NCBI RefSeq assembly: GCF_001411555.2
Contig: NC_049903.1
Location: 12,086,362 to 12,150,361, forward strand
Origin: Juglans regia
Lineage: Eukaryota; Streptophyta; Magnoliopsida; Fagales; Juglandaceae
DNA length: 64,000 bases
Direction of reading: 5' to 3'
Shown here: in pieces, positions 10,582 to 22,500 of the stretch
Layout of the letters: every line of letters starts with the position of its first letter
Numbering within the stretch: position 1 is the stretch's first letter
Translations under genes and position numbers: made by a program
Notes under the pieces: model-generated
Database searches by the model: none
Seen by the model: only the letters and a program-made list of their open reading frames with translations
What the model was told of the DNA's origin: nothing

Positions 10582-13500
10582 ATGGAAGGCCGAGAGGGTC
10601 CCACCTCCCCCTCCCACTCCCACTCGGACCCACCGTCTCCGCCCAGAGATCTTGATCCTGACTTCACACCTGTTGGATCCCCAGACCACGACCTCCACAT
10701 TCCCGAGATCCACGCACTTCCCTCCGATGAAGACCACGACCACGATCACGGTAAAGCTCCAGATCATCCGGGTGGGGCCGCCGTTCTCACTGATGATCTC
10801 AAGCATAAGATCATTAAGCAGGCATGGCCTTCAACCCTTTCCTCAAAACTCTTACCATGTGCATTTTGATTTTTGAATCCTAATAAATCCTTTTGCTACA
10901 CTTTGGCTGCTGAGAAAACGTATAAATTTTAAGTCTTGAGTTTTATGCCTTTTTTTATCAGCACAACAGGGACTTTTTTGAGGATGAAAATAGGCATAGC
11001 CCAAGAAAGAAATATGAAGTTCTTATATCGAGAATATTTGAGTTATGAGTTCTCAGAGTTTCTTAGTTAGATGAATGAATTCACTTTATGTTTAGGGTTG
11101 AGCTTTTTTCTCCACTCGTGACTTTTAAAGTTGTAATCATTGCATTGCTAGGTAGAAAATCCTTGCGAATAAACGTTAACGAGCTGTTACTTAGATTTGC
11201 TGCCACTCAAAATCTTATTGGCCTTTGAAAGCAAAAATATTGAAATCACAAATTCACAAAAAGAACCGAACTCCCCAGACCGCAACATGGTTGGCTCATT
11301 TTTATCGCTTTTTTTCTTCGTTTATTGTTTACATTGATTGAAATTTAATTTTATGTGCAATTTCTCAAATGATTGAATATCTTTTCTAGACCATTTATTT
11401 TATGAGACCTCTAAAGTACTTTTGAAACGTTCAGTCACATCAACAAATTCACTTTGTGTTCGTTGTTTACAACTGAATCCTCAAAGTGTACAACTATGAA
11501 TACCCAAGTGCTAGACGGGGAGTCCTTGAGACATTTATTTGTCATTTGTTTGTTTTTCAAACCAAAGGCCTTCATGCTAGATGTCATCTCCCGGCCCTAT
11601 AAGAATGGAATGGTTTGTGAGGTCACGGTTCAATTCCTGCGAACTAAATAATAAAGAGGAAAGATTTTCTGTATCTTTGCTGCTAGTTCTATTGATTTTA
11701 ACTTAAAGTGCTAAGTCCTCAAGCATCATGGAGCTTGTTCATGGTTTTGCAGGCAGAGTATTATTTCAGTGATGAAAATTTGTCAACTGATAAGTATATG
11801 TTGGGCTTTATTAAGAAGAACAAGGAAGGTTTTGGTAAGTCCTTAGCTTTCATGGTTCAATTTCTAATTTAGCTTTAGCTCTATGTTGATAGTGGTAATG
11901 ATAATTCTGATTGCACTGCTAATGCATGGCATGTTGTTGTTGTACATAAGTTGTTTTGCATGTGTTTTTATGTACTATAGCATCTGATTCTGCTATATTT
12001 TTAAGGCGATGAATTTTGGATCCAAACAAATATGTAATGTTTATGACGCTCCTCTTGCAGCTTTAAAGATCTGATGACCAGAATGGGTGCTTAATTTTTT
12101 TCTTTCGATAAGTAAGAATGGGTGCTTAATATAACAACTTTGCAGAACTTAATATGCAAAAACAATTTTTCTTCTAGATATAGCACAAGAGACATGTAGT
12201 CTGGCACAAGAGCCCTCTTTCAGCCTCTTTCACATTTATCTTAGGTAGAAGACTTTAAGACTAGGCTTGGTTTAGATTGAGAGGGGCTCTCAACCCATCT
12301 AATCTCATGTCATCTCATTATTACAACTTTCGCAAATTTTCACACAAAATATAATAAACAATTCAACTTTTTCAAATTCCAAAACAATAATAATATTAAA
12401 AAATAATATTCTAACAATATTTTATTTAACTTTCAACTTTTATCTCAACTCATCTCATCTCAACTCACTATCCAAACCTAACCTAATCGATATTGCCTTA
12501 TTCCTGCATTTTAATTTTCCCTAACAGGATTTTATATTTATTTATCAGGCTGTTATATTAGAGACTAGATGCACTTGAATCATCCAGTGTCATATTCTTC
12601 ATCAGTAACCGCTAATTCAACCCAATCTCTCTCCACCCCAACCACCATCCAAAAAAAAAAAAAAAAAGGAAAGAAACATTTTTGCTGCTAGAAAGACAAG
12701 AATAGGGATGATGAACGTGATGAGTAAAGCAGGTACTTCTGACAGGTTGCTTTGCCTGGATGTTTTCCTGGTGCAGCCAGTTTTGGCTGTGCCGAGCTTC
12801 CAGGATTAGTCTGAATGACGTTGCAACTAACTGCGAACTGATTCCTTCCCTGTTCTTATGTCCCACTGTACTGTGGCTAGCAGATTTCAGTTTTAGCCGT
12901 GCCAATCTTCTGAGATTGGTCTATATGACTATCCTTCATCACATAGATGCTTTTTTTTTTTTGTTTGGTCTGTCACAAATGTTTTTCCACTTCGAATGGT
13001 GCGGTAGGATACTCTTAATTTTCTAAATTATTCTTGTTCCACAGGTCCGCTTTCCCTCAATTCTCACGTTAATTTGAAACATAGGTGTTATGTTTGAAAT
13101 TGGAAATAGATTTGGCAATATATCCATTAATTGTGGTCTTCTTAAATTGTTGGCTTTTCTCAAAGAGGAACAGTTCAGACTTTAGATGATCAGGAGGGAG
13201 TACATTGCAGATTCATATATTCTATTTTATGATTTTCTCTGTTTTGTAACTTTTGTTGGAGGGAAGATGTTCTTTTAATAGACTTATATGTGCATCAATG
13301 ATGGATACATGCTACATCGAACTGCTTATGTCACTCTTTCCCTGTCAATATTTCAAGACTGTTAAGAACTGCCTTTTAATGTAGATGGTCCTCCCATTAT
13401 GCGTTGGGAGCTCCTCTGTCAATGACTCAATTGGCAGTCTCATATTCCGTTCCCTTGTGGAGCAGCATTGTTGCTATTACCATTTGAGACTGGCCATGAG

Positions 13501-16500
13501 GCATACAGTTATTCTTTCTACTATTTTGTACCTATCAAGAAATTTTTGAGACTGTTACCCATAGAAAAAATAACTGTTTAGTTGCAATATTACCCAGTCC
13601 CTGGATTTTATTTTTTTAAATTACATGCAGAAGCTGAAGTCACAAAAAGGTCTCATTTTTTTATAAGTAATAAGAGATTTTATTCCCAAGAATAGGCAAA
13701 AATAAAATGTAGATTGTCCAAATCCGGCTCTATCATTTCATGTTACTTGCACATCCATATTTTTGGAGTAATGCATTTGTATGTAAACCTATGAGAGTTA
13801 GAATTCTAATTTGACAAGTTGATGCAGCTATTTTCTTGGTTATCACTTGTCAAAGACTATTAGTATAAAAAGAAATTTTTCCTTGAGCATTTAGGACACT
13901 GTTTTAAGTTGCAGACCTTTACCACCACCACCAATCCCTCTTGTAGGGCAATTTGTGCTTGGATGGGTCGTGTGATCTATCTAGGCCATTGTGCCTGGAT
14001 GGGTGCGTGTCGATCGATCTGGGCATGTGGAAATCTTCAATCACCATGTTCCTGTTTGCATCTTCTCTTTTTCTTAAAGAAGGTTAAGTGAGGGGATCTC
14101 CTCCCCAATGTTTTTTACGGTTGTATCCAAAGGGAATGTTAGCCCTTGACATGTGTGAGTTCATTCATTTATGAAAGAGACAAGAATATGAATGACTATA
14201 GATACATTTGTTCCTCTTCTTTTTCTGGTTATTTGGTTGCCATCTGTTTAACCTTTAGTTCTTTGTTATGTATGGGTGTATTTCCAATTTCTTTCATGAG
14301 TCAATATCTTTTCTAATTTGGCTGTCATTTATACAAACTCTGTTGTTTTTGGCATATTTTCCTTGCAGTCCCTATAGCAGTTATTGCTTCTTTTAGGAAA
14401 ATGAAAAAGCTCACCCGAGATTATTCATTAATAGCAGCTGCACTGGGGGAGTCTTCCTTCCTTGTAATGCTATTTTATTTTCTCAGTTTATTTTATTTTT
14501 AACTAACAATGGAGTGGTCAAGGTGCTAACAGCTACAATTCAAAACTTCTTACATCACAACTACAGGTTGTGAATTCAAATGGGAAAAAAGTCAAGCGAC
14601 TCCACCCATTTCCATCCACTGAGGTTAAGGATCCAAAGGTATCACTTTGATGACATTGATATATTTCTCTCAGATGCGTTATTTATAGAAATTTTGTAGA
14701 TCTAATTTCTGGACCCTAGTTATTCACTGTTTTGGTAGAAAATCTACCAGAGGATCATTCAGTAGAGAACATTCAGAGGATATTTGGTGAAGCTGGAAAG
14801 TAAGTTTTTTCCCTTTGCTCTTAATAAAATTGTCATTTGGTCGAGTCAGTTTTTTCTTCCTCTTCATTTGTTTGTCCACATTGTCATATTAGTGCATTCT
14901 GCATTTTATTGATTGTAGAACTTCATTTTAACTTTCCAGTATAAAGAATATTTGCATCCGTGACCCTCATGCCGTAGAGGGGTCAGCTAAAGTCAGCAAG
15001 CCTGAAATGCTGATCAGTAGTAAGGTGTGTAGCTTGAGAAGATGGACTTCAATGTCAAATAATTCATTTACATGATCTATATACTTTTTTCCTCATCTTA
15101 GATTTTTTTAATTTTTTGAAATTGTCTTCCCTTTTTCCAATTCATATTCTCTAGTATTGCTAACTTCTAATTTACTTATCAAAAAATTAATATTCTTTAG
15201 TATTGCATGTATTGAAATTGCATATTTTTCTTCCAAACTAAATTGGATTTATGACGATTAGCCTTTTCTTTTCTTAAGGAAATTGGTGAGATTTTCTATG
15301 CATTAATGCTAGTAAATGTGCTTTTTTTAAAAAAAAAAATCTGGGAACAGAGAGCTTGTTTAGGAAATGGCTATGCCAGCCTATGCAACCAAATTGTTTT
15401 TTTTTTTTTTATAAGTGATAAGAGATTTCATTAGAGACGAATGTATAGGTGAAACCCATATACACAGGAAAAAGAAAACACCTAAATACATTCTAGGATA
15501 CAAAAAGCGAGATCAGAAAATCATGAGCGGAAGATCCGTTATTCACTAAAGCTGCAAGCCAAAACAACAAAGAGCGTACAAAAAAATTCTAGATATGTTC
15601 GAGAGAACACTCTGTCATGAAAATATTGCCCATTCCTTTTCATCCAAATGCACCACATAAGACACAAAAAAATCATCTTCCAAGCAGCGCCCACTTGAGA
15701 ACAACCATGAAGCCTGTTCCAACAAGCAAGAAAGTCAATCACTCTCAACAGCATCACCCAAGTCAAACTGATTCCACGAAAGATACCATTCCACAAAGCC
15801 TTTGCTATCTCACAATGCAATAGAAGATGATCCACAGTTTCCCACTCATTTTGCTCGAAGCACCACTCCATAACTATATGAGTATTGTTATAGCCACAAA
15901 GAGATTACAAAAAAGTAATCCCACAAACTGACGTTACTTCATGTAGTCCGTTAGATCTACTTTACAATAAAAATAACTTTACAATCTGACGAACCATATC
16001 ATGCAGTATTAATTTGTGAGATTACTTTTGTGTAATTTATTTATGGCTAGAGATGGTAATTGGGGAGATTAGAAAGTAAATAACGATAGAAAATAAGTGG
16101 AGAGATTAGAAAGAGTGCTCTTAACAAAAGTAAGGCCCGCGTTTGGATGTTGAGATGGTCTCAACCCATCCCATTTCATCTCATCTCAATTCATCTCAAT
16201 TCATTTCAATACAAACATTTTTTAATTTCAAATTTTTAACTTTTTCATTTAATCATTACAATTTTTTCAAATTTTCAAACAAAATACAAAAAAAATTCAA
16301 ATCCTAAAATAAAAATTATATTCTAACAATTTTTAATTTTATAATATTTTTATTCAATTTTTTATCTCTCATTTCCCAAAATCCCATAAAAAATCTTAAC
16401 TCAAACATTTCACTACTATTCACAAACTATTTCACTGTTACTCATAGATTTATCATCTCATCTCAACATCTAAACGAGGCTTAAGTTTAAGTCTCTCCTT

Positions 16501-19500
16501 TAGATGAATATAGTTGCTTCCAGTCAGCTAGCCTTCTCTCAACTTTTTCAACAACCCTATCCCAAATAGCACAAGCCTTGAAAGGCGCCCCCAACAGTAG
16601 ACCCAAATATTTCATAGGAAGCGAGACGATTTTACAGCCCATCAAGTTTGCCAAACTATTGATGTTACACATCTCCACCAGAACCAACTTTGACTTACCA
16701 ACGTTAAGGCTCGAAACAACTTCAAAACATAATAACACAGCCCTTAAGGGTTGAATATGACCACGATCCACATCACAAAAAATGAGGGTATCATTTGCAA
16801 AAAGAATATGCGAAAGATTAATAGACCCATTAATGGCATTACCAACCGAAAAGCCAGAAAGAAACCCCCCTAATAGAGGCCGCCACCATCCGTCCCAACA
16901 CCCCCATGATGACAAAAATGAAGGGAGATAAGGGATCCCCCTGTCTCAAGCCACGAGAGTTATGGAAAAGCTAGTAGGGTTACCATTAACCAATATCTAG
17001 AAACGGGTTGTAGAAACAGTGCCTAATCCATGAACACCACTGTAACACCCCCTTCCCTAGGGTTAGGAGTGTCACATGTTTTTTTTTACATATAGCCAGA
17101 CAAGAGATTTCATAATTTAATAAATTCAACTAAATAAATAATTAAAGCCTGAAATTAAATCCAATTGCTCCATCTAAGCCTGACCCGCCTACCCGTACTA
17201 ATCATCCTCACGTGGGTGGTTAAAAATATGAAAGAAAACTAAAATGAGTCGAAGACCCAATAAGAAACCCATCACAACATAAACATAATAACGTAGGATT
17301 TTTCATAAAACATTTCATGCTGAGAATTTAAAATCATGATCATTTACATATATGCTAATGTCATGCATGACTTATTTTTAAATTATCTGACTTATCATAC
17401 TTATCTTACTGGCCAACACGCTTAACCCTGTGTGCAAGGTTGTGCACCGGCCCCACATCCTGTAGTCACAAGAGGAACTGCTAATAGTATTTTGGCATAT
17501 TATGGTAGACCACGCTTAGGACTGTGGCTTACATGTCCACCCATAAAATCACATTGGTAGCATGCATCTAAATGACCATCTTATAAAACTTATCTTATCT
17601 TACACTTAATCATAAGAAAGCTTACGTAACTTGATCATAAAAAGCTTAGATATCTTATGCAACGTGAGATGTATAACATATATAACATTTACATAATTAT
17701 AAAATGCTGAATTAAATGTGATGCAGAATGACATGGTTGTGTACGGATCACATGTTTGCATATACCATGACGTGCATGGTACATAAACACTAGCTTTCAA
17801 GAAGCTAACAAAATAACAAAGGAAATTTGTTTCGATAATTAGCTTAATCGTATTTAAAATTCAAATACTAACAAAACTATTATTATAATCTAACTATAAT
17901 TTAACACTAACATTTTATAATTTGGTAGGAAATCATATTTGATTTAAATCTATTAAATAACACAACCATTTAAATACTAGTATCATATCTTAAGTTTTAA
18001 ATTATAGTTTAGTAGGGAAAATATTTTATCAAATTCTGTAACATAACAGTGGAGAATATTCAGCTCATGGATAGACTTAACAATACTTAATATTAAAATT
18101 CTTGTAAACTATTACTGTTTAATAATAATTTAATACTTGATAATATAATTTAAAAACCCTTGAATATTTTCTGTAAACAGTAAAATTTCTGGGCTAACAC
18201 ATTTATTCAATTAAAACCGAGCCTATGTAAAACATAATAAAATGGTTCTGTATAAATAAATATAACTCGGTCCAATAACACCTGTCTAACTTAATAATCA
18301 TTTAACATAACCCAACTCCAATTAAAAATCAAGCCTAGTATAAAATAAACGTGGAAACAGGCCAAAAGCATACTGCCATGACTTATAAAGTAGGGTAGTA
18401 ATGTAATTATACTTAAAACAAAATTTTCAAGATGCTTTACAAAAGCTACACGACAAAGGATTTTTAAGGGCATTAGTGTAAAAATGTATAATATGTGGTT
18501 GCACTTCTGGAAGGCTAAAACAAAAAGGTTGCCTTAGGTCATGATACTAGAATGCTCATTTGAGAGGAGTGTCGTGCGATGGGGTCTGGGACTCATCGAG
18601 AGAAATGGCTAGGGACGAACGCCAATAGAGACTTCCGTGCATGGTGGTAGAGCTCCTAGCATAAAAGATGGTTCCGGTGCAGTTAGAGGGAGAGAGCGAC
18701 GGAGAAGATAAAGCGAAGGAGAGATTGACATGGGCTTACCAAAAGAGAGGGATGTTTTGCACAGTGGTTCTGGTTGGCTAAGCTACTGTGGGTTGATGGG
18801 AGGTAATGACCGGAGATATCTGTGGCAACTTGAGAACTCCAACGTCTTGTGGTGGTCTACGGTGGTGTTCGGGTTACTTGATTGCTCTCGGTTGAGCGAG
18901 TTTCGACGTACTGCGTACAGGTAGGGATGGAGAGGCCTACGGAGGAGATGGGTGGCACCTTCTGGTGCTTCTTGGTTGTGGGGTCTCACGGTGTGGCGTC
19001 CATTGCAGCTTTTTGTGGCATGGAGATGCTATGTTTTTGTTGTATATAAACAGAGGCTACGTCGGTATCATATGGGCTGATTTTGGTGGTTCCTGTTGGT
19101 TGGCTGCTGTGACTCACGTCTGAGTCGTGGTAGTGTCGAGCATGATGACGGTGAGTCTTCCATGGCTTGAGTGCATGTTGTCCGTGCGTTGGGAAGGGCT
19201 ATGGCTCTTCTTCTCCATCTGATTCGATGGTGGGTTGCTGGTGACTGGCCGACTGTAGCTTCCTTCTCGGTTTGGACGTGGAGATCATGTAGTGGAGGTC
19301 TCTCTACGTCGGGTAGTTTGTGAAGGATGAGGAGGTTGAGCGGCAACCATAGAGCTTGAAGAAGATGAACGTACATTGCCTTTAAGGTCCAAGGTTCAAA
19401 CCGAGATTGTGAAAGTTTGTGGGATGGTTGAGCAACACTCTGAAAAATTCAGCATTCCACTCCTTTAAATCAAGCTTCAAAGCTTTGAGCTTACTAGCAA

Positions 19501-22500
19501 GAATGAAACTAGGAGTACCCGTGAATTGATAAGATGTCCACTAGCTCCTAACCTTGTCAACAAAGCCATTAGATCCCAACCACATATTTTCAAGCTTAAA
19601 ATATCTCCAACTCCCATGAATGCTGCCACTGTCCAGCAAAATAGGAAAATGGTTCGAACGCACCCGAGGCATTCTCTTTTCACATAACTCCAAGTAATGT
19701 GCCTCCCAAGAAGGAGAAACAAGAAAACAATCCAATCTCCCCCCCACCACATTAGAGGAAGGTCCAAGAGGTCCAAATATAAAATGAATTCAGAAAATCC
19801 TCCATTGCTGGGGAAGAACTAGAATTTCTTGAACGTTCACTAGGAAACCAAGCAGTGTTGCGGTCCCCACTCACACCATGGAATGTCCCAAAGAGAATAC
19901 AAACCCGCCTATTCCCCCACACAAGTCTCCTATCCCTATCTGAATTTGGACCATAAACACCTGTGAAGGCCCACTCTCACCCATCCTCTACATTTTTAAA
20001 TGAACAAGCTACAGAAAAATTTCCTATACATTCCTCCATAGACCCCACCACCTTGTATCCTACATCAAAAGAACTCCCAAAGCTCCCATAGATGCCAAAA
20101 AGGCCCAACTCACAAAAGAATTGCCCCACAAGCTACGAATTAAGCATCTACCAATAAAGTGTAACTTCCTTTTTTGAAAACAAACAATGTTAACCTTCCA
20201 ATTATGTAACAAAGACTAGATATGAAGCGTTTATTAGGGTCATTAAGCCCCCTAACATTCAAGAAAGAATCTTAAGCTTCATAAAAAAGATGAGACCCCC
20301 TCCCTTTCAATCTATGCCTTCCTCCACTCCCATCCTTCATAATTAATAGAGCATTCTAATCTTCTTAACTCTCTTTCTTTTTTAGAGGTTGATTTCAAAT
20401 CCGAGGAGCGTCCAGATTCAATGGCTATGAGAAGAGCTTCGAATTGTTCTTCGAAGCCATCACGAGAGATCCCAACACAAGCCTGTATTTCCTCTACCTT
20501 TTTAAAAACCAATTTGACACGGCACATGAAGAAGTGTGACAAGGAGGAATCAGATCATCGTCTTTCCCAACAAAACAGTTCCCTTCACACAACCAATTGC
20601 AAGTTCGAGACATCAGAAACCCCCCTAATGACATCCTGCTGCACCCTACCAGAGTTGAGCAACACTTGTGAAAAAAATCCATTGTCCATCCTTGATTGTA
20701 GTAAAGCCTCCATTAGAATTAATAGTTGAACAACCAACAGAGTAGAGTCCATTGAATGCGAACCCATTACATATGGAGCCAGAGGCATTGATGGGACAGC
20801 TTCCTGCACATCCACTGTTGTCCATGACTCAAGACTTGGCAGAAATTCCCCATCTTCCATTTCCGGAACAGATGCACTGATTGAGAGATCTATGGGCTCC
20901 GACTACGAAGTTTGTGCCGACCCCAATGACAATGGACCAGCAAGCAGCATTGTGGGAGAGGGTGAAAGTTTCGAACCCGAGAACCCCGAAATAGGCCTGA
21001 TATGAGGCTTTTCTCACCAAACACAGAGTGGGCCTTTAACCAAGCCATACCAACTTTGTTTTCCCTTATTGTCCTCACCTGGCTTTGGGCCCATAAAGGC
21101 TGGCCCAACTGTATCATAGGACGCCCGCTTACCCAGAACTCTGAACTCGCAACCTACTCCATCCTTCAACGAACCCGAGCCCGTTGCAACCCAACGAAGC
21201 ATAAAATCAAAATTTTTCCCTCATATTCAGTAGGGTGTTCTGCATGGATCTTCATCTCCATCAAAGGGCGAAGCTTTAGTTAGTGACAAGCGGTAGTTAT
21301 TCACTTTCTCACGAGTCTTCTTTTCACTTTTCCGGAACTCCTTGCTGGAATTAGCCACTTCTTTCCTTCCTTTTAGCCTCTTAATCATTTTTTCTTATAC
21401 TCATTTCTTCCTTATCTCACGATGGGTTTTAGTAGGAAGCTTTTCATTGACTCTTAAGATTTTTTATTTTCATCGTGAGAATGACAAATGGTGGCAGATT
21501 ACGGAGAAAAGTCGTAAGGTCACTAAGTTTTAAAAATAATTTTTTTTAATTGGCACCAAGTGTCCATAAACAACGTCTCGACTAATTCCGAGGGTGTACA
21601 GGCCCACGACAAGGAGTTTTCCGCAAGTGTACCTTGGGTAATTTAAGGGGAAATCCCCCAATACGATGGACCCTAGAGATTGTTTGCATCCAAGGGAATT
21701 TGAACCTTAGAACTAGGGGAGCATACAACCAAGCCTAAGGTTTTTACCACTTGAGCCAACCCCTAGGGGTTTAAAAATAATTATCTAGGGGTTTAGAAAT
21801 TTCTTTTGTGCCAATATTTTACAGTGGACAATTACTCCTGACAGTTTATTGTATCAATAGGGCTTTCAATAAACAACTTTTGAATACATCCTGTGTAGTT
21901 GGGTTGTACCTATTCTTGGTAATAAAATTTCTTATTAATTAAAAAAAAAATTTGAAGTTTTGATGTGATCAACATATGCGTGGTTGCTTTTCTTAAAGGG
22001 AAAAATATACTCTCTACTCTCCAACTATCCAGCGCTTTATACTTTGCATCACGAATCGCTAGAAACATGTGTAGTGTATGGCTAACCCAATAATGAACCT
22101 TTCATAAGGGAAGTGTGAAGACTAACACATCACCCTCCCAGAATTTCTTCTAGAGCATGTTAAATAACTGTATATCGTCTAGGAAGTGCTAGACTATTTT
22201 GTGTAAATGCAAGTTAAAGCAAACCAAAGTAAGTTATTGTTCATATGTTTTTACTCTAAACTAGTCATTTGAAACTTAATCCTATTGATTAAGATTGAAG
22301 TTAATTAATACCGAAATATTTTTTTATGAATATAGTACCGAAATACAGAACGCCTCTTTTTTGTATTTTTGCGGTGGGGGTGAGGAAAAGGGAAGAGGAA
22401 AATTTTCTGCAATGTGGTTCAACTCATAAATCAAATTAAACAATAAACTTTGCAAACTAACATAAAATTCCCAATGTGCTGCTACCACTTTTTATATAGC

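Noticed and set aside
10447..10806. 119-codon minus-strand ORF over LARP6 exon 1
   Set aside because: It is a shadow of a GC-rich exon with a biased codon pattern.
11500..11660. Possible SINE with a box B-like GGTTCAATTCC
   Set aside because: There is no convincing box A, T-run or flanking duplication.
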